Below, in pieces: positions 1 to 9,546 of a stretch of 64,000 nt of DNA. A model generated the notes under the pieces. It saw only the letters and a list, made by a program, of their open reading frames with translations, was not told the DNA's origin and made no database searches. Where the stretch lies: NCBI RefSeq assembly GCF_014050225.1, contig NZ_JACFXV010000043.1, positions 248,001 through 312,000 on the forward strand. Reading direction: 5' to 3'. Source of the stretch: Stappia albiluteola. GTDB taxonomy: Bacteria > Pseudomonadota > Alphaproteobacteria > Rhizobiales > Stappiaceae. Each line of letters starts with the position of its first letter. Position 1 is the stretch's first letter. The position numbers and the translations under genes were made by a program.

Positions 1-1
1 G

Positions 2-2332
2 CATGTCGGCAGGACGGCGAAGGACGGCAAGAAGGTCGTCATCGCCTGCTGGAGCGAGGGCTCGCGGGAGCGGCTCGCTCAGGTTCTCGACGATCACGGG
101 CTGAAGAAACTTGCGCCAGTCGAGAACGAAGCGTCGATCCGGGACCTGCCGAAGGGCATGACGGGGCTTGCGGTGCTCGGTATCGAGCATGGCTTCGAGA
201 TGGACGACCTGGCCTTCATCGGCGAGCAGGACATCCTTGGCGACCGCCTTGTCCGCCAGCGGCGGAAGAAGGGCAAGGGCGCCAACGTCCTGACCGAGGC
301 GACGAGCCTTTCGGAAGGCGACCTCGTGGTCCATGTCGAGCACGGTATCGGCCGCTTCCTCGGGCTGAAGACCATCGAGGCGGCAGGCGCGCCGCATGAC
401 TGCCTGGAGCTGCAATACGCGCTTTCGGCCAAGCTCTATCTGCCCGTCGAAAACATCGAGCTTCTGACCCGCTTCGGTTCCGAGGATACCGACGTCCAGC
501 TCGACAGGCTCGGCGGCGGAGCGTGGCAGGCGCGCAAGGCGCGCATGAAGAAGCGCATCCTGGAAATCGCCGACGGCCTCATCAAGACGGCGGCGGAGCG
601 GGCGCTCAAGACCGCGCCTGTGGTCAGCGCGCCGGACGGGGTCTACGACGAATTCGCCGCCCGCTTTCCTTACGAGGAAACGGAAGACCAGCTTACCGCC
701 ATCGATGCAATTTTCGAGGATCTGGCCGCCGGGCGGCCGATGGACCGTCTGGTCTGCGGCGATGTCGGCTTCGGCAAGACCGAGGTCGCCCTGCGTGCGG
801 CCTTCATGACGGCGATGACGGGACGACAGGTGGCGGTCGTCGTGCCGACCACGCTGCTCGCCCGCCAGCATTTCCGGACCTTCTCCGAGCGGTTCCAGAG
901 CCTGCCGATCCATGTCGCGCATGCGTCTCGCCTTGTCGCATCCAGGGAACTGAACCAGACCAAGAAGGGACTGGCGGACGGCTCTGTCGACATCGTCGTC
1001 GGCACCCACGCGCTGCTTGGCAAGGGGGTGACTTTCCGGGACCTCGGCCTTCTGATCATCGACGAGGAGCAGCACTTCGGCGTCAAGCACAAGGAGCGGC
1101 TGAAGGAACTGAAGTCGGACGTCCACGTGCTGACGCTTTCGGCAACGCCGATCCCGCGTACCCTGCAAATGGCGCTGACGGGCGTGCGGGAGCTGTCGCT
1201 GATCGCCACACCCCCGGTCGATCGTCTCGCCGTGAGGACATTCGTTTCGCCCTTCGATCCGCTGGTGGTGCGCGAAGCGTTGCTGCGCGAGCGCTATCGC
1301 GGCGGGCAAAGCTTCTATGTGTGCCCGCGCGTTTCCGACCTTGCCGATACCAGAGCCTTCCTGGAACAGACCGTGCCGGAGGTGAAGGTGGCGGTCGCCC
1401 ATGGCCAGATGCCGCCGGGCGAACTCGACGACGTCATGAACGCCTTCTACGAGGGCAAGTTCGACGTGCTTCTGTCCACGACGATCGTGGAATCGGGCCT
1501 CGACGTGCCGACGGCCAACACGTTGATCGTGCACCGGGCGGATATGTTCGGCCTTGCCCAACTCTACCAGCTGCGCGGCCGCGTAGGCCGCTCCAAGACG
1601 CGCGCCTATGCGCTGTTCACCGTGCCGGCCAACAAGATGCTGACGGCGACGGCGGAGCGCCGGCTGAAGGTGCTGCAATCGCTGGAGGGGCTTGGCGCGG
1701 GTTTCCAGCTCGCCAGCCACGATCTCGACATTCGCGGCGCCGGCAACCTGCTTGGCGACGAGCAGTCGGGACACATCAGGGAAGTCGGCTTCGAGCTTTA
1801 CCAGCAGATGCTGGAGGAAGCGGTAGCGCAGCTGAAGTCGGGCGGAGAGGACTTCGCCGACGAGCAATGGTCGCCGCAGATTTCGGTCGGCACGCCGGTG
1901 ATGATCCCCGAAAGCTATGTCGGCGACCTGCAACTGCGCCTGCAGCTCTACCGTCGCCTTGCCGATCTCACCGAGCCGCAGGAGATCGACGGCTTCGGCG
2001 CCGAGCTGATCGACCGTTTCGGCCCGCTGCCGGAGGAAGTGCAGCACCTCCTGAAGATCGTCTACATCAAGGGCCTGTGCCGCAAGGCGAATGTGGAGAA
2101 GATCGACGCCGGACCGAAGGGCGCGGTGATCGCTTTCCGCAACAACGAATTCCCGAACCCGGCCGGCCTTGTCGGTTACATCACCGAACAGGGTGTGCTG
2201 GCCAAGATCCGGCCTGACCAGAAAGTGGTGTTCAGCCGCGACTGGGAGACGCCGGAAAGCCGGCTGAAGGGATCGGCGGCGATCCTCGTCAAGCTGTCGC
2301 GGCTGGCAGAGGTGGAAATAAAGGCGGCGTAA
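2..2332 (+). CDS. mfd: Transcription-repair coupling factor Mfd (5' end outside window)
   Basis: ATP-dependent translocase that removes RNA polymerase stalled at DNA lesions and recruits UvrA for nucleotide excision repair. Only the C-terminal 776 codons are here; the reading frame is open from base 2, so the UvrB-like N-terminal part lies upstream. Visible in order: the RNA polymerase-interacting domain (acidic/aromatic stretch near bases 320-460), RecG-like helicase domain 1 with Walker A GFGKTE (near base 770), Walker B-type DEEQ (near 1062) and the SATPIPRT motif (near 1140), helicase domain 2 with VGRSKTRAYALF (near 1585), and the C-terminal TRCF domain (about 1890-2290). The helicase motifs are intact. 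A 3' neighbour on the same strand is absent; the stop is followed by a repeat-rich region. Confidence 0.96.
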   Translation, partial: HVGRTAKDGKKVVIACWSEGSRERLAQVLDDHGLKKLAPVENEASIRDLPKGMTGLAVLGIEHGFEMDDLAFIGEQDILGDRLVRQRRKKGKGANVLTEATSLSEGDLVVHVEHGIGRFLGLKTIEAAGAPHDCLELQYALSAKLYLPVENIELLTRFGSEDTDVQLDRLGGGAWQARKARMKKRILEIADGLIKTAAERALKTAPVVSAPDGVYDEFAARFPYEETEDQLTAIDAIFEDLAAGRPMDRLVCGDVGFGKTEVALRAAFMTAMTGRQVAVVVPTTLLARQHFRTFSERFQSLPIHVAHASRLVASRELNQTKKGLADGSVDIVVGTHALLGKGVTFRDLGLLIIDEEQHFGVKHKERLKELKSDVHVLTLSATPIPRTLQMALTGVRELSLIATPPVDRLAVRTFVSPFDPLVVREALLRERYRGGQSFYVCPRVSDLADTRAFLEQTVPEVKVAVAHGQMPPGELDDVMNAFYEGKFDVLLSTTIVESGLDVPTANTLIVHRADMFGLAQLYQLRGRVGRSKTRAYALFTVPANKMLTATAERRLKVLQSLEGLGAGFQLASHDLDIRGAGNLLGDEQSGHIREVGFELYQQMLEEAVAQLKSGGEDFADEQWSPQISVGTPVMIPESYVGDLQLRLQLYRRLADLTEPQEIDGFGAELIDRFGPLPEEVQHLLKIVYIKGLCRKANVEKIDAGPKGAVIAFRNNEFPNPAGLVGYITEQGVLAKIRPDQKVVFSRDWETPESRLKGSAAILVKLSRLAEVEIKAA

Positions 2333-2460
2333 CCGGGCCGAGGCCTTTCGCTTGATCGGGAGCGGGCGTTGCCCGCGAAGATTTCTGGATCGCCGGGTCG
2401 CCGCTCGGCTGCGCCTCACTCGCCCGGGATGGCGCCCGAGAGTGTTGTGTGCGCCCGCCC

Positions 2461-2577
2461 CACACTCGGATGTCATCCCCGTGAAAACGGGGATCCAGTA
2501 GACACCCGCCTCAGTGGCTAAATCTCCGATGCTGGCGGTTACTGGATGCCCGGTCGAGCCGGGCATGACAGAGTGTG
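2461..2577. repeat. Double-hairpin repeat module A, copy 1
   Basis: About 117 bp bounded by an inverted repeat CACACTC (2461-2467) and GAGTGTG (2571-2577). Inside are two hairpins: TCATCCCCG..CGGGGATCCAGTA (about 2472-2500) and TACTGGATGCCCGG..CCGGGCATGACA (about 2540-2570). The outer arms of the two hairpins are also complementary to each other (CCAGTA with TACTGG; TGTCAT with ATGACA), so the whole unit can fold as one large cruciform. Matches copies at 2750-2870 and 3808-3925 nearly base for base in the hairpin arms, while the spacer between the hairpins differs. Confidence 0.85.
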
Positions 2578-2749
2578 TGGCTGCCACTCTGCCGTAACTC
2601 CTCGGTTCGTCATACGCGGGCTCGACCTGCGTATCCACGCGGCATCACCGCTTGCCGCAGAGCTTCATGGATCGCCGGGTAAAGCCCGGCGATGACGAAC
2701 GGAGAGGCAGTACGTCCTCCGACGATCGAGGGTGTGGCAGGTCGCTTGT

Positions 2750-2870
2750 CACATACTCAGGTGTCATCCCCGTGAAGACGGGGATCCAGTAAACGCATGC
2801 GTTGGTGGCTGAATCTCCGGCCACCGTGGTTACTGGATGCCCGGTCGGGCCGGGCATGACAGAGCGTGTG
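2750..2870. repeat. Double-hairpin repeat module A, copy 2
   Basis: Second copy of the two-hairpin module, with arms CATCCCCG/CGGGGATC and GATGCCCGG/CCGGGCATG. Loops differ from copy 1 (GAAGAC in place of GAAAAC in the first hairpin) and the central spacer differs, so stems are kept while loops drift, which suggests selection on, or spread by, structure. This copy stands alone after module D; it has no counterpart at the same place in the second mosaic copy. Confidence 0.82.
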
Positions 2871-3299
2871 ATGAGCGCCTGCCCCACACTCCGTCGTCTC
2901 CCCGGACCGCGTGCGCTAAAGCGCATCGCGAGAGCCGGGATCTAGACATCAGCCGCGCGAAGCGCGTCGCCCGATTTCCCAACACATGCGACAGAATGAA
3001 TGTGGCTATCAACCGGGAATTGCACTTTTCTCGCGAACGTCCTCAGGCTAGAATACGCATCGAGCCTTTGAAAAATACTGGCTCAGGGGTTTAGCAACCT
3101 CTACGAAAGCAGCTGGCATCAGCTGCAAATGATGCCTCCTCGACCTCAGGGGTCCAAACCCTCATGGCCGGGGAGGCGATGGCGCATGTCCAAGGGCTTG
3201 CCCTAAAGGCCATCGCGGCCGTTCTTTGGTCGGCTTGTGAACTCCCCGGCCGCCAGAGGTCTTCCTCTGGCGGTTCAAGCATCCGAAGGGGAGGCATGA

Positions 3300-3566
3300 A
3301 TGGCGGACGGCTATAATTTCGCTGCGGATTTACTCACCACCTGGCGCTCGACGGCGGACTGGGTGAAGGCTGTAGGTCTGGTGGCATTCGCCGGCACAGC
3401 CGTTGCGTCGCTGGCCCTCACCTTGAAATACCGCCTCGCGAAGGCGCATCTCGCCCGCGAGAGCGAGCTGTTGAGCTTTCTCCCGCCCGCCGATTTTTCC
3501 GAACCGCGGATTTCGCATGCGCCGGGCATCCGCCTCGTCTCGCGACCAGCCAGGGACGAGGCCTGA
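3300..3566 (+). CDS. Small hypothetical protein with one membrane segment
   Basis: An 88-codon frame preceded by a purine-rich GAAGGGGAGG ribosome-binding site seven to ten bases before ATG 3300. The product has an amphipathic N-terminus (DLLTTWRSTADWVKAV), one hydrophobic segment at about residues 22-40, then a basic KYRLAKAHL stretch and a polar tail. I recall short rhizobial proteins with a similar 'IWRSTPDWVKA + one TM' layout, but cannot assign a function. It sits alone between two copies of the repeat mosaic. An overlapping 50-codon frame (start 3164, stop about 3315) competes for the same DNA and has no better support. Real gene is somewhat more likely than not. Confidence 0.45.
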   Translation: MADGYNFAADLLTTWRSTADWVKAVGLVAFAGTAVASLALTLKYRLAKAHLARESELLSFLPPADFSEPRISHAPGIRLVSRPARDEA

Positions 3567-3626
3567 TCCGGCTCCGCAATCGTCATGTCCGGGCCCAGTT
3601 GGACACCCGCTCGCCCCTTGCGCCAC

Positions 3627-3647
3627 CCGCACCTCAACCAGGTGCGG
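3627..3647 (+). terminator. Hairpin downstream of the small hypothetical gene
   Basis: Perfect 8-bp stem CCGCACCT/AGGTGCGG with loop CAACC, 60 bases after the stop of the small gene. There is no following T-run, so it is at best a weak intrinsic terminator or a 3' end protector. Confidence 0.35.
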
Positions 3648-3704
3648 CGGGCGGGTCGCCGGTCAATGGCCCGGCGATGACGACCTTGTCTATCGGGGTC
3701 TATC

Positions 3705-4228
3705 GAGCGGGCCTTCGCCCGCGGATGATTTCTGGATACCGGATCAGCGGTCCGCTGCGCCTCACTCGCCCGGGATGACGACGGAGTGTGGGGTGCGCGC
3801 CTGCGCCAAACTCGGATGTCATCCCCGTGAAAACGGGGATCCAGTAAACACATGCGCCTAAGGCCAGACCTCCGGCGTTGGCGGTTACTGGATGCCCGGC
3901 CAAGCCGGGCATGACAGAGTGTGTGGGCGCGTTAGCGCAAGCACGACAGGGTAAGTGGCCACTCTGCCGAAACTCCTCGGCTCGTCATACGCGGGCTCGA
4001 CCCGCGTATCCATGCGGCGCCAGCATATTTCGCCGTCGTCCGATGGATCGCCGGGGCGTTTTCCAGTACCGGGCCCGGCGAAGACGAGAGGGGAGGCAGA
4101 GCGTCCTCCGACGGTCGGGGGTGAGGCAAACGCCTGCCGCACACCCGTCATCCGGCACCAGTGAGGACAAAGTCCGAACGCCGGTGCAGGATCCAGACAT
4201 CATCCGCGCGAAGCGCGTCATTTCACGA
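3705..4228. repeat. Mosaic of palindromic intergenic repeats, copy II
   Basis: Same modules in the same order as at 2360-2972: module B (3705-3780; shared run GCGCCTCACTCGCCCGGGAT), module A (3808-3925), module C (3957-4020; shared run CTCGTCATACGCGGGCTCGA), module D (4043-4125; shared AGGCAG..CGTCCTCCGACG) and module E (4132-4222; shared GACATCA.CCGCGCGAAGCGC). Single-base differences and small insertions (e.g. an extra 25 bases after module A) show the copies are not a recent exact duplication. No gene is recognised from 3567 to 4243. Confidence 0.78.
3808..3925. repeat. Double-hairpin repeat module A, copy 3
   Basis: Third copy of the two-hairpin module: ATCCCCGTGAAAACGGGGAT stem-loop near 3819-3840 and GATGCCCGGCCAAGCCGGGC stem-loop near 3889-3911, followed by the GAGTGTGTGG border. 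The second loop (CCAAG) differs from copy 1 (TCGAG) with stems preserved. Confidence 0.82.
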
Positions 4229-4243
4229 TGGTGGTGTTGATCT

Positions 4244-4804
4244 TCAGACGAGTCCCAGACCTTCAAGTCGTTCGGCGTTCAAGCGTGACTTCGCTTTCAC
4301 GAGGTCCCGGTCAAGGGTCGTGGGATTTCCGCCTTCGTCGAATGGCTTCTTGAAATTGAAGGCTCGCGCCGACGGTCCGTGGTCGTGCAGGTGCTCCATG
4401 CGCTCCACCCCTTCGCGCCAATCAGGCCGGTGGTCGCTGTCGATCCACCACAGGACGTAGGGCGGCCAGGAGGGCCTGACGAACCATTCGCCGCCGCGCT
4501 TCAGCGCTTCCAGGTGAATGCCGGAATAGGTGAAGGCGTAGATCGATTCCAGGTCGCGCCATTTGGATAAGGTCGACGGCGACCAACCGTCGCCGCGTTC
4601 GACATAAAATCGGGGGTAGATCTGCGCTCCCCAGCATTCGGGACCGGGCTCGCCGTCATAGCCGGAACGCCCGAGGAAGCCGTCACTGACTTCGACCGCC
4701 CGGAGATTGACGGGATCCAGTTCGCGGAACCCATCATTCACGGGATCCGAGGAAGGGCGAGCGAATATGCCAAACGTATAAAGTGCAACGCAGGGTCTGC
4801 GCAT
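4244..4804 (-). CDS. DUF3291 domain-containing protein
   Basis: A 186-residue protein of the DUF3291 family, which is structurally related to antibiotic-biosynthesis-monooxygenase (ABM-like) folds; no reaction is established. Family hallmarks are visible: an N-terminal strand ALYTFGIF, the central YAFTYSGIH segment (about residues 90-98), GEWFVRPSWPPYVLWW (about 104-120) and EGVERMEHLHDHGPSARAF near residues 130-150. The length fits the family. It is convergent with nothing and divergent from ftsB, with a 196-bp gap between the two starts in which I see no other gene. The start at 4804 leaves a short N-terminus typical of the family. Confidence 0.8.
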   Translation of the reverse strand: MRRPCVALYTFGIFARPSSDPVNDGFRELDPVNLRAVEVSDGFLGRSGYDGEPGPECWGAQIYPRFYVERGDGWSPSTLSKWRDLESIYAFTYSGIHLEALKRGGEWFVRPSWPPYVLWWIDSDHRPDWREGVERMEHLHDHGPSARAFNFKKPFDEGGNPTTLDRDLVKAKSRLNAERLEGLGLV

Positions 4805-5000
4805 TCATGCTCCATTTCACGCGGGATATGGCCTTGCCGATAAAATGCCGGGATCGGAAGTTCAATCGGTAAAGGCATTGCAATAGTCGGCGCAATCAAA
4901 AGGGGCATCTCTTCGAAACCATCCATTAAGCCTGATAGGGCAGACTGATCGTCGGCAGAAAGTAGCTCAGAGCCACCAGTAAAGCGTTCAGGTCCCGCCC

Positions 5001-5327
5001 GTGCCCTTCAAAGCCACCCGCCACCGCAAGAATACCATCCGCCGCCGCCTCGTCATTCCGGCCCTTGCCATTGCCACCGTCGGTTATTTCGGCTTCCATG
5101 CGCTGAACGGCGAGTTCGGTCTTGTCGGCAGGGCGCGGATCGAGCATCGGGTCGAGAGCCTGAAGCTGGAGCTCGAAACGCTCCGCGCGGAGCGCCGGGA
5201 ACTGGAAATGCGCGTAGTGCTTCTGCGGCCGGAAAGCCTCGATCCGGACATGATCGACGAGCGCGCGCGCCAGGCGCTGAACCTCGTCCATCCGCAGGAA
5301 GTGGCGATCCTGCGGCCATCGAACTGA
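5001..5327 (+). CDS. ftsB: Septum formation initiator, FtsB/DivIC-like
   Basis: Small bitopic inner-membrane protein of the divisome. It shows a basic cytoplasmic tail (residues 1-17), one transmembrane segment (about 18-36), and a periplasmic coiled coil rich in E/L/R heptads (about 45-75), followed by the conserved DPDMIDERARQALNL segment characteristic of FtsB/DivIC. Start is GTG 5001 (family length about 105 residues; no ATG fits). Position directly upstream of pdhA is typical for rhizobia. Function in cell division is from the family; nothing here distinguishes FtsB from DivIC naming. Confidence 0.85.
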   Translation: MPFKATRHRKNTIRRRLVIPALAIATVGYFGFHALNGEFGLVGRARIEHRVESLKLELETLRAERRELEMRVVLLRPESLDPDMIDERARQALNLVHPQEVAILRPSN

Positions 5328-5422
5328 CATTCAACAATAAACTTGTTTTCAGTTAATGAGAGCCTGTTAGCCGAATTTCGGTTAAGGCGAAGAATTATGT
5401 GTTGAATTAATGAGTTGAACGA

Positions 5423-5450
5423 AAAAATACCGTTCGGCAAACGGTCTTTT
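5423..5450 (+). terminator. Probable intrinsic terminator between ftsB and pdhA
   Basis: Stem ACCGTT (5429-5434)/AACGGT (5440-5445), loop CGGCA, extended by A-run/T-run pairing after one mismatch, and followed by CTTTTGTT. Suits termination of the ftsB transcript before the pdh operon. A TTGACA hexamer starts right after it (5452-5457) and may be the -35 of a pdhA promoter, but I find no well-spaced -10 (nearest CTAGAT is about 21 bases on). Confidence 0.5.
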
Positions 5451-5646
5451 GTTGACAGATGACCTGAAGTACCGTCCGCTAGATCGGTATTGGAGGAAAC
5501 GTCGCCCCAGAGCGCATTCAGGCTGGATCATCACACTCGCCGACGAAGGTCTGTCCGGCTGCTTGAGGCTGGGGCATCTCCAGTCGTCGGTGAACGCTGT
5601 TCCGTCCCCTGACATGTCTCAACGGGCCCATAGCGAGTTGAGGGAA

Positions 5647-6705
5647 ATGGCTGCGACAGCGAAACGGAACACGGGCACGCGCGCACGCGGCGCGAGCCAG
5701 GGGCGCTCAGGCGCACGCGCGGCGAAGGCCGCTCCGGCAACCGCCGAATTCAGCAAGGACGAAGAGCTTCACGCCTATCGCGAGATGCTGCTCATCCGCC
5801 GCTTCGAGGAGAAGGCCGGCCAGCTTTACGGCATGGGCCTGATCGGCGGTTTCTGCCACCTTTACATCGGCCAGGAAGCTGTCGTCGTCGGCATGCAGAT
5901 GGCCAAGAAGGACGGTGACCAGATGATCACCGGCTACCGCGACCACGGCCACATGCTGGCCATGGACCTCGACCCGAAGGGGGTGATGGCGGAGCTGACC
6001 GGGCGCCGCGGCGGCCTTTCCAAGGGCAAGGGCGGCTCCATGCACATGTTCTCCAAGGAGAAGCATTTCTACGGCGGCCACGGCATCGTCGGCGCGCAGG
6101 TTTCCCTCGGTACGGGTCTGGGCTTCGCCAACAAGTATCGCGAGAACGGCAATGTCGCGATGACCTTCTTCGGCGACGGCGCCGCCAATCAGGGCCAAGT
6201 CTACGAAAGCTTCAACATGGCCCAGCTGTGGAAGCTGCCGGTCATCTACGTGATCGAGAACAACAAATACGGCATGGGCACCAGCATCGAGCGCGCCTCC
6301 GCCACGACCGACCTGTCGCAGCGCGGCGCGTCCTTCGGCATTCCGGGAGAGCAGGTCGACGGCATGGACGTCCGGGCTGTGAGGGAAGCCTCGGAGAAGG
6401 CCCTGGAGCACTGCCGTTCCGGCAAGGGCCCCTACATCCTTGAAATGATCACCTACCGCTATCGCGGCCATTCCATGTCCGATCCCGCCAAGTACCGCTC
6501 CAAGGAAGAGGTGCAGAAGATGCGCACGGAGCGGGACCCGATCGAACAGGTCCGCGCCCGCCTGCTGGAAAAGGGATGGGCGAGCGAGGACGACCTCAAG
6601 AAGATCGACAAGCAGGTGCGCGACGTCGTCAACGAGGCGGCGGAATTCGCGCAGCACGATCGTGAGCCGGACGTGTCCGAGCTCTACACCGACATCCTGC
6701 TTTGA
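5647..6705 (+). CDS. pdhA: Pyruvate dehydrogenase E1 component, alpha subunit
   Basis: Thiamine-diphosphate-dependent decarboxylase of the pyruvate dehydrogenase complex (pyruvate to acetyl-CoA), acting with PdhB. About 352 residues from ATG 5647, matching the roughly 348-residue rhizobial PdhA; the frame is open further upstream to 5449 but GAGGGAAATGG gives a usable ribosome-binding site and the family starts here. A basic Ala/Arg-rich N-terminus precedes the E1 domain. Visible: IRRFEEKAGQLYGMG, the GGKGGSMH-type segment KGKGGSMHMF, the ThDP motif GDGAANQG (about residue 178) with downstream ENNKYGMGTS, and the phosphorylation-loop-like YRYRGHSMSDP. First gene of pdhABC; 15 bases separate it from pdhB. 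Confidence 0.95.
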   Translation: MAATAKRNTGTRARGASQGRSGARAAKAAPATAEFSKDEELHAYREMLLIRRFEEKAGQLYGMGLIGGFCHLYIGQEAVVVGMQMAKKDGDQMITGYRDHGHMLAMDLDPKGVMAELTGRRGGLSKGKGGSMHMFSKEKHFYGGHGIVGAQVSLGTGLGFANKYRENGNVAMTFFGDGAANQGQVYESFNMAQLWKLPVIYVIENNKYGMGTSIERASATTDLSQRGASFGIPGEQVDGMDVRAVREASEKALEHCRSGKGPYILEMITYRYRGHSMSDPAKYRSKEEVQKMRTERDPIEQVRARLLEKGWASEDDLKKIDKQVRDVVNEAAEFAQHDREPDVSELYTDILL

Positions 6706-6720
6706 GGCGAGGGAACGGAT

Positions 6721-8103
<1,383 letters not shown>

Positions 8104-8119
8104 GGCGGGGGAGACGAAC

Positions 8120-9460
8120 ATGCCGATCAATATTCTGATGCCGGCCCTCTCTCCCACTATGGAAGAGGGCAACCTGGCCAAGTGGCTCGTCAAGGAAGGC
8201 GACAAGATCTCCTCCGGCGACGTGATCGCGGAAATCGAGACCGACAAGGCGACGATGGAAGTGGAGGCGGTCGACGAGGGCACGGTCGGGAAGATCGTGA
8301 TCGCGGAAGGCACGTCCGGCGTGAAGGTGAACGAGATCATCGCCGTGCTGCTGGAAGAGGGCGAGGACGCCTCGGCGATCTCGGCGACCAAGGCCGCACC
8401 TGCCTCGAGCGGAAACGGTGCGGCCGCGCCCGCTCCGGCGGCTCCCGCGCCGGCTGCTGCCGCAACTCCGGCTCCTGCAGCCGCCCCCGCCGCTTCGGTG
8501 GCGGCTTCCGGCGGCAGGGTGTTTTCCTCGCCGCTCGCCCGCAGGCTCGCCGCGCAAAACGGCATCGATATCGCCGCAATCTCCGGCAGCGGCCCGCATG
8601 GCCGGGTGGTGAAGCGCGACGTCGACGCGGCGATTGCCGGCGGCACCGGCAAGGCGGCTCCTGCCGCGGCCGCGCAGCCCGCCGCCGCGGCTGCCCCGGC
8701 GCCTGCCGCACCTGCGGGACCGTCGGACGCCCAGCTGCTGAAGCTCTTCGAGGAAGGCTCCTACGAGCTCGTGCCGCATGACAACATGCGCAAGACGATC
8801 GCTCGCAGGCTGACGGAATCGAAGCAGTCGGTACCGCATTTCTACCTGACGGTGGATTGCGAGCTCGATGCGCTGCTGGCGCTCAGGACCCAGCTGAACT
8901 CCGCCGCGCCGACGGACAAGGACGGCAAGCCCGCCTACAAGCTCTCCGTCAACGACATGATCATCAAGGCGCATGCGCTGGCGCTGAATGCGGTGCCGGC
9001 GTCCAACTCGTCCTGGACCGACGGCGGCATGCTGCTGCACAAGCATGCGGATGTGGGCGTGGCGGTCGCCATCGACGGCGGCCTGATCACGCCGATCATC
9101 CGCAAGGCCGAGCAGAAGACGCTGTCCGCCATCTCCAACGAGATGAAGGACCTCGCGAAGCGGGCGCGCGAGCGCAAGCTGAAGCCCGAGGAATACCAGG
9201 GCGGCACCACGGCGGTCTCCAACCTCGGCATGTTCGGGGTGAAGGACTTCTGCGCCGTCATCAATCCGCCGCACGCGACCATTCTTGCGGTGGGTGCGGG
9301 CGAGCAGCGGCCGGTCGTCAAGAACGGCGCGCTGGCGGTGGCGACGGTGATGTCGGTGACGCTGTCGACCGATCATCGCGCGGTCGATGGCGCGCTTGGG
9401 GCCGAGCTTCTGCAGGCTTTCAAGGGCTTCATCGAAAACCCGATGTCGATGCTGGTCTAG
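8120..9460 (+). CDS. pdhC: Dihydrolipoamide acetyltransferase, E2 of pyruvate dehydrogenase
   Basis: Core acetyltransferase that moves the acetyl group from lipoate to CoA. Order of domains: one lipoyl domain (residues 1-78, [10 protein letters not shown]), Ala/Pro linker, peripheral-subunit binding domain (about 133-168; [28 protein letters not shown]), second Ala/Pro linker, and the 2-oxoacid acyltransferase catalytic domain (about 215-446) with the active-site motif [10 protein letters not shown] near the C-terminus. Ribosome-binding site GGCGGGGGAGACGAAC. Follows pdhB by 16 bases. A strong inverted repeat after the stop ends the unit. Confidence 0.95.
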   Translation: MPINILMPALSPTMEEGNLAKWLVKEGDKISSGDVIAEIETDKATMEVEAVDEGTVGKIVIAEGTSGVKVNEIIAVLLEEGEDASAISATKAAPASSGNGAAAPAPAAPAPAAAATPAPAAAPAASVAASGGRVFSSPLARRLAAQNGIDIAAISGSGPHGRVVKRDVDAAIAGGTGKAAPAAAAQPAAAAAPAPAAPAGPSDAQLLKLFEEGSYELVPHDNMRKTIARRLTESKQSVPHFYLTVDCELDALLALRTQLNSAAPTDKDGKPAYKLSVNDMIIKAHALALNAVPASNSSWTDGGMLLHKHADVGVAVAIDGGLITPIIRKAEQKTLSAISNEMKDLAKRARERKLKPEEYQGGTTAVSNLGMFGVKDFCAVINPPHATILAVGAGEQRPVVKNGALAVATVMSVTLSTDHRAVDGALGAELLQAFKGFIENPMSMLV

Positions 9461-9515
9461 GCCGCGCATCGATGGCGGTTGCGGCGGGTTTGGACAGAGG
9501 CGGCCTCGCACTGCG

Positions 9516-9543
9516 TCCGGCCGGGGTGGGTACCCCGGCCGGA
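9516..9543. terminator. Bidirectional terminator between pdhC and the MFS gene
   Basis: Perfect 11-bp stem TCCGGCCGGGG/CCCCGGCCGGA with loop TGGGTA, placed between the convergent stops of pdhC (9460) and the MFS gene (9547). No T-run on either side, but location and stability fit a shared 3' end. Confidence 0.6.
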
Positions 9544-9546
9544 GCG

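Larger units (their letters stand above)
2333..3090. repeat. Mosaic of palindromic intergenic repeats, copy I
   Basis: No gene is convincing here. The interval is a chain of short palindromic modules: module B (2360-2433), module A (2461-2577), module C (2582-2645, a dyad around CGCGGGCTCGACC), module D (2669-2742, dyad CGCCGGG/CCCGGCG), a second module A (2750-2870) and module E (2876-2972, ending in CGCGCGAAGCGCG). The same modules recur in the same order at 3705-4222. Predicted ORFs across this stretch run through the palindromes and look like artefacts. The layout resembles the rhizobial mosaic elements (RIME class); that naming is inference. Bases 2980-3090 hold no recognised feature but probably contain the promoter of the next small gene. 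Confidence 0.8.

Noticed and set aside
2645-2926. Small ORFs across the palindromic mosaic (2.6-4.3 kb)
   Set aside because: They read through repeat stems in several frames, have no ribosome-binding sites and look low-complexity Arg/Pro/Ser.
4738-4926. 62-codon minus-strand frame upstream of the DUF3291 gene
   Set aside because: Overlaps the DUF3291 N-terminus out of frame, without a family match or a convincing ribosome-binding site.
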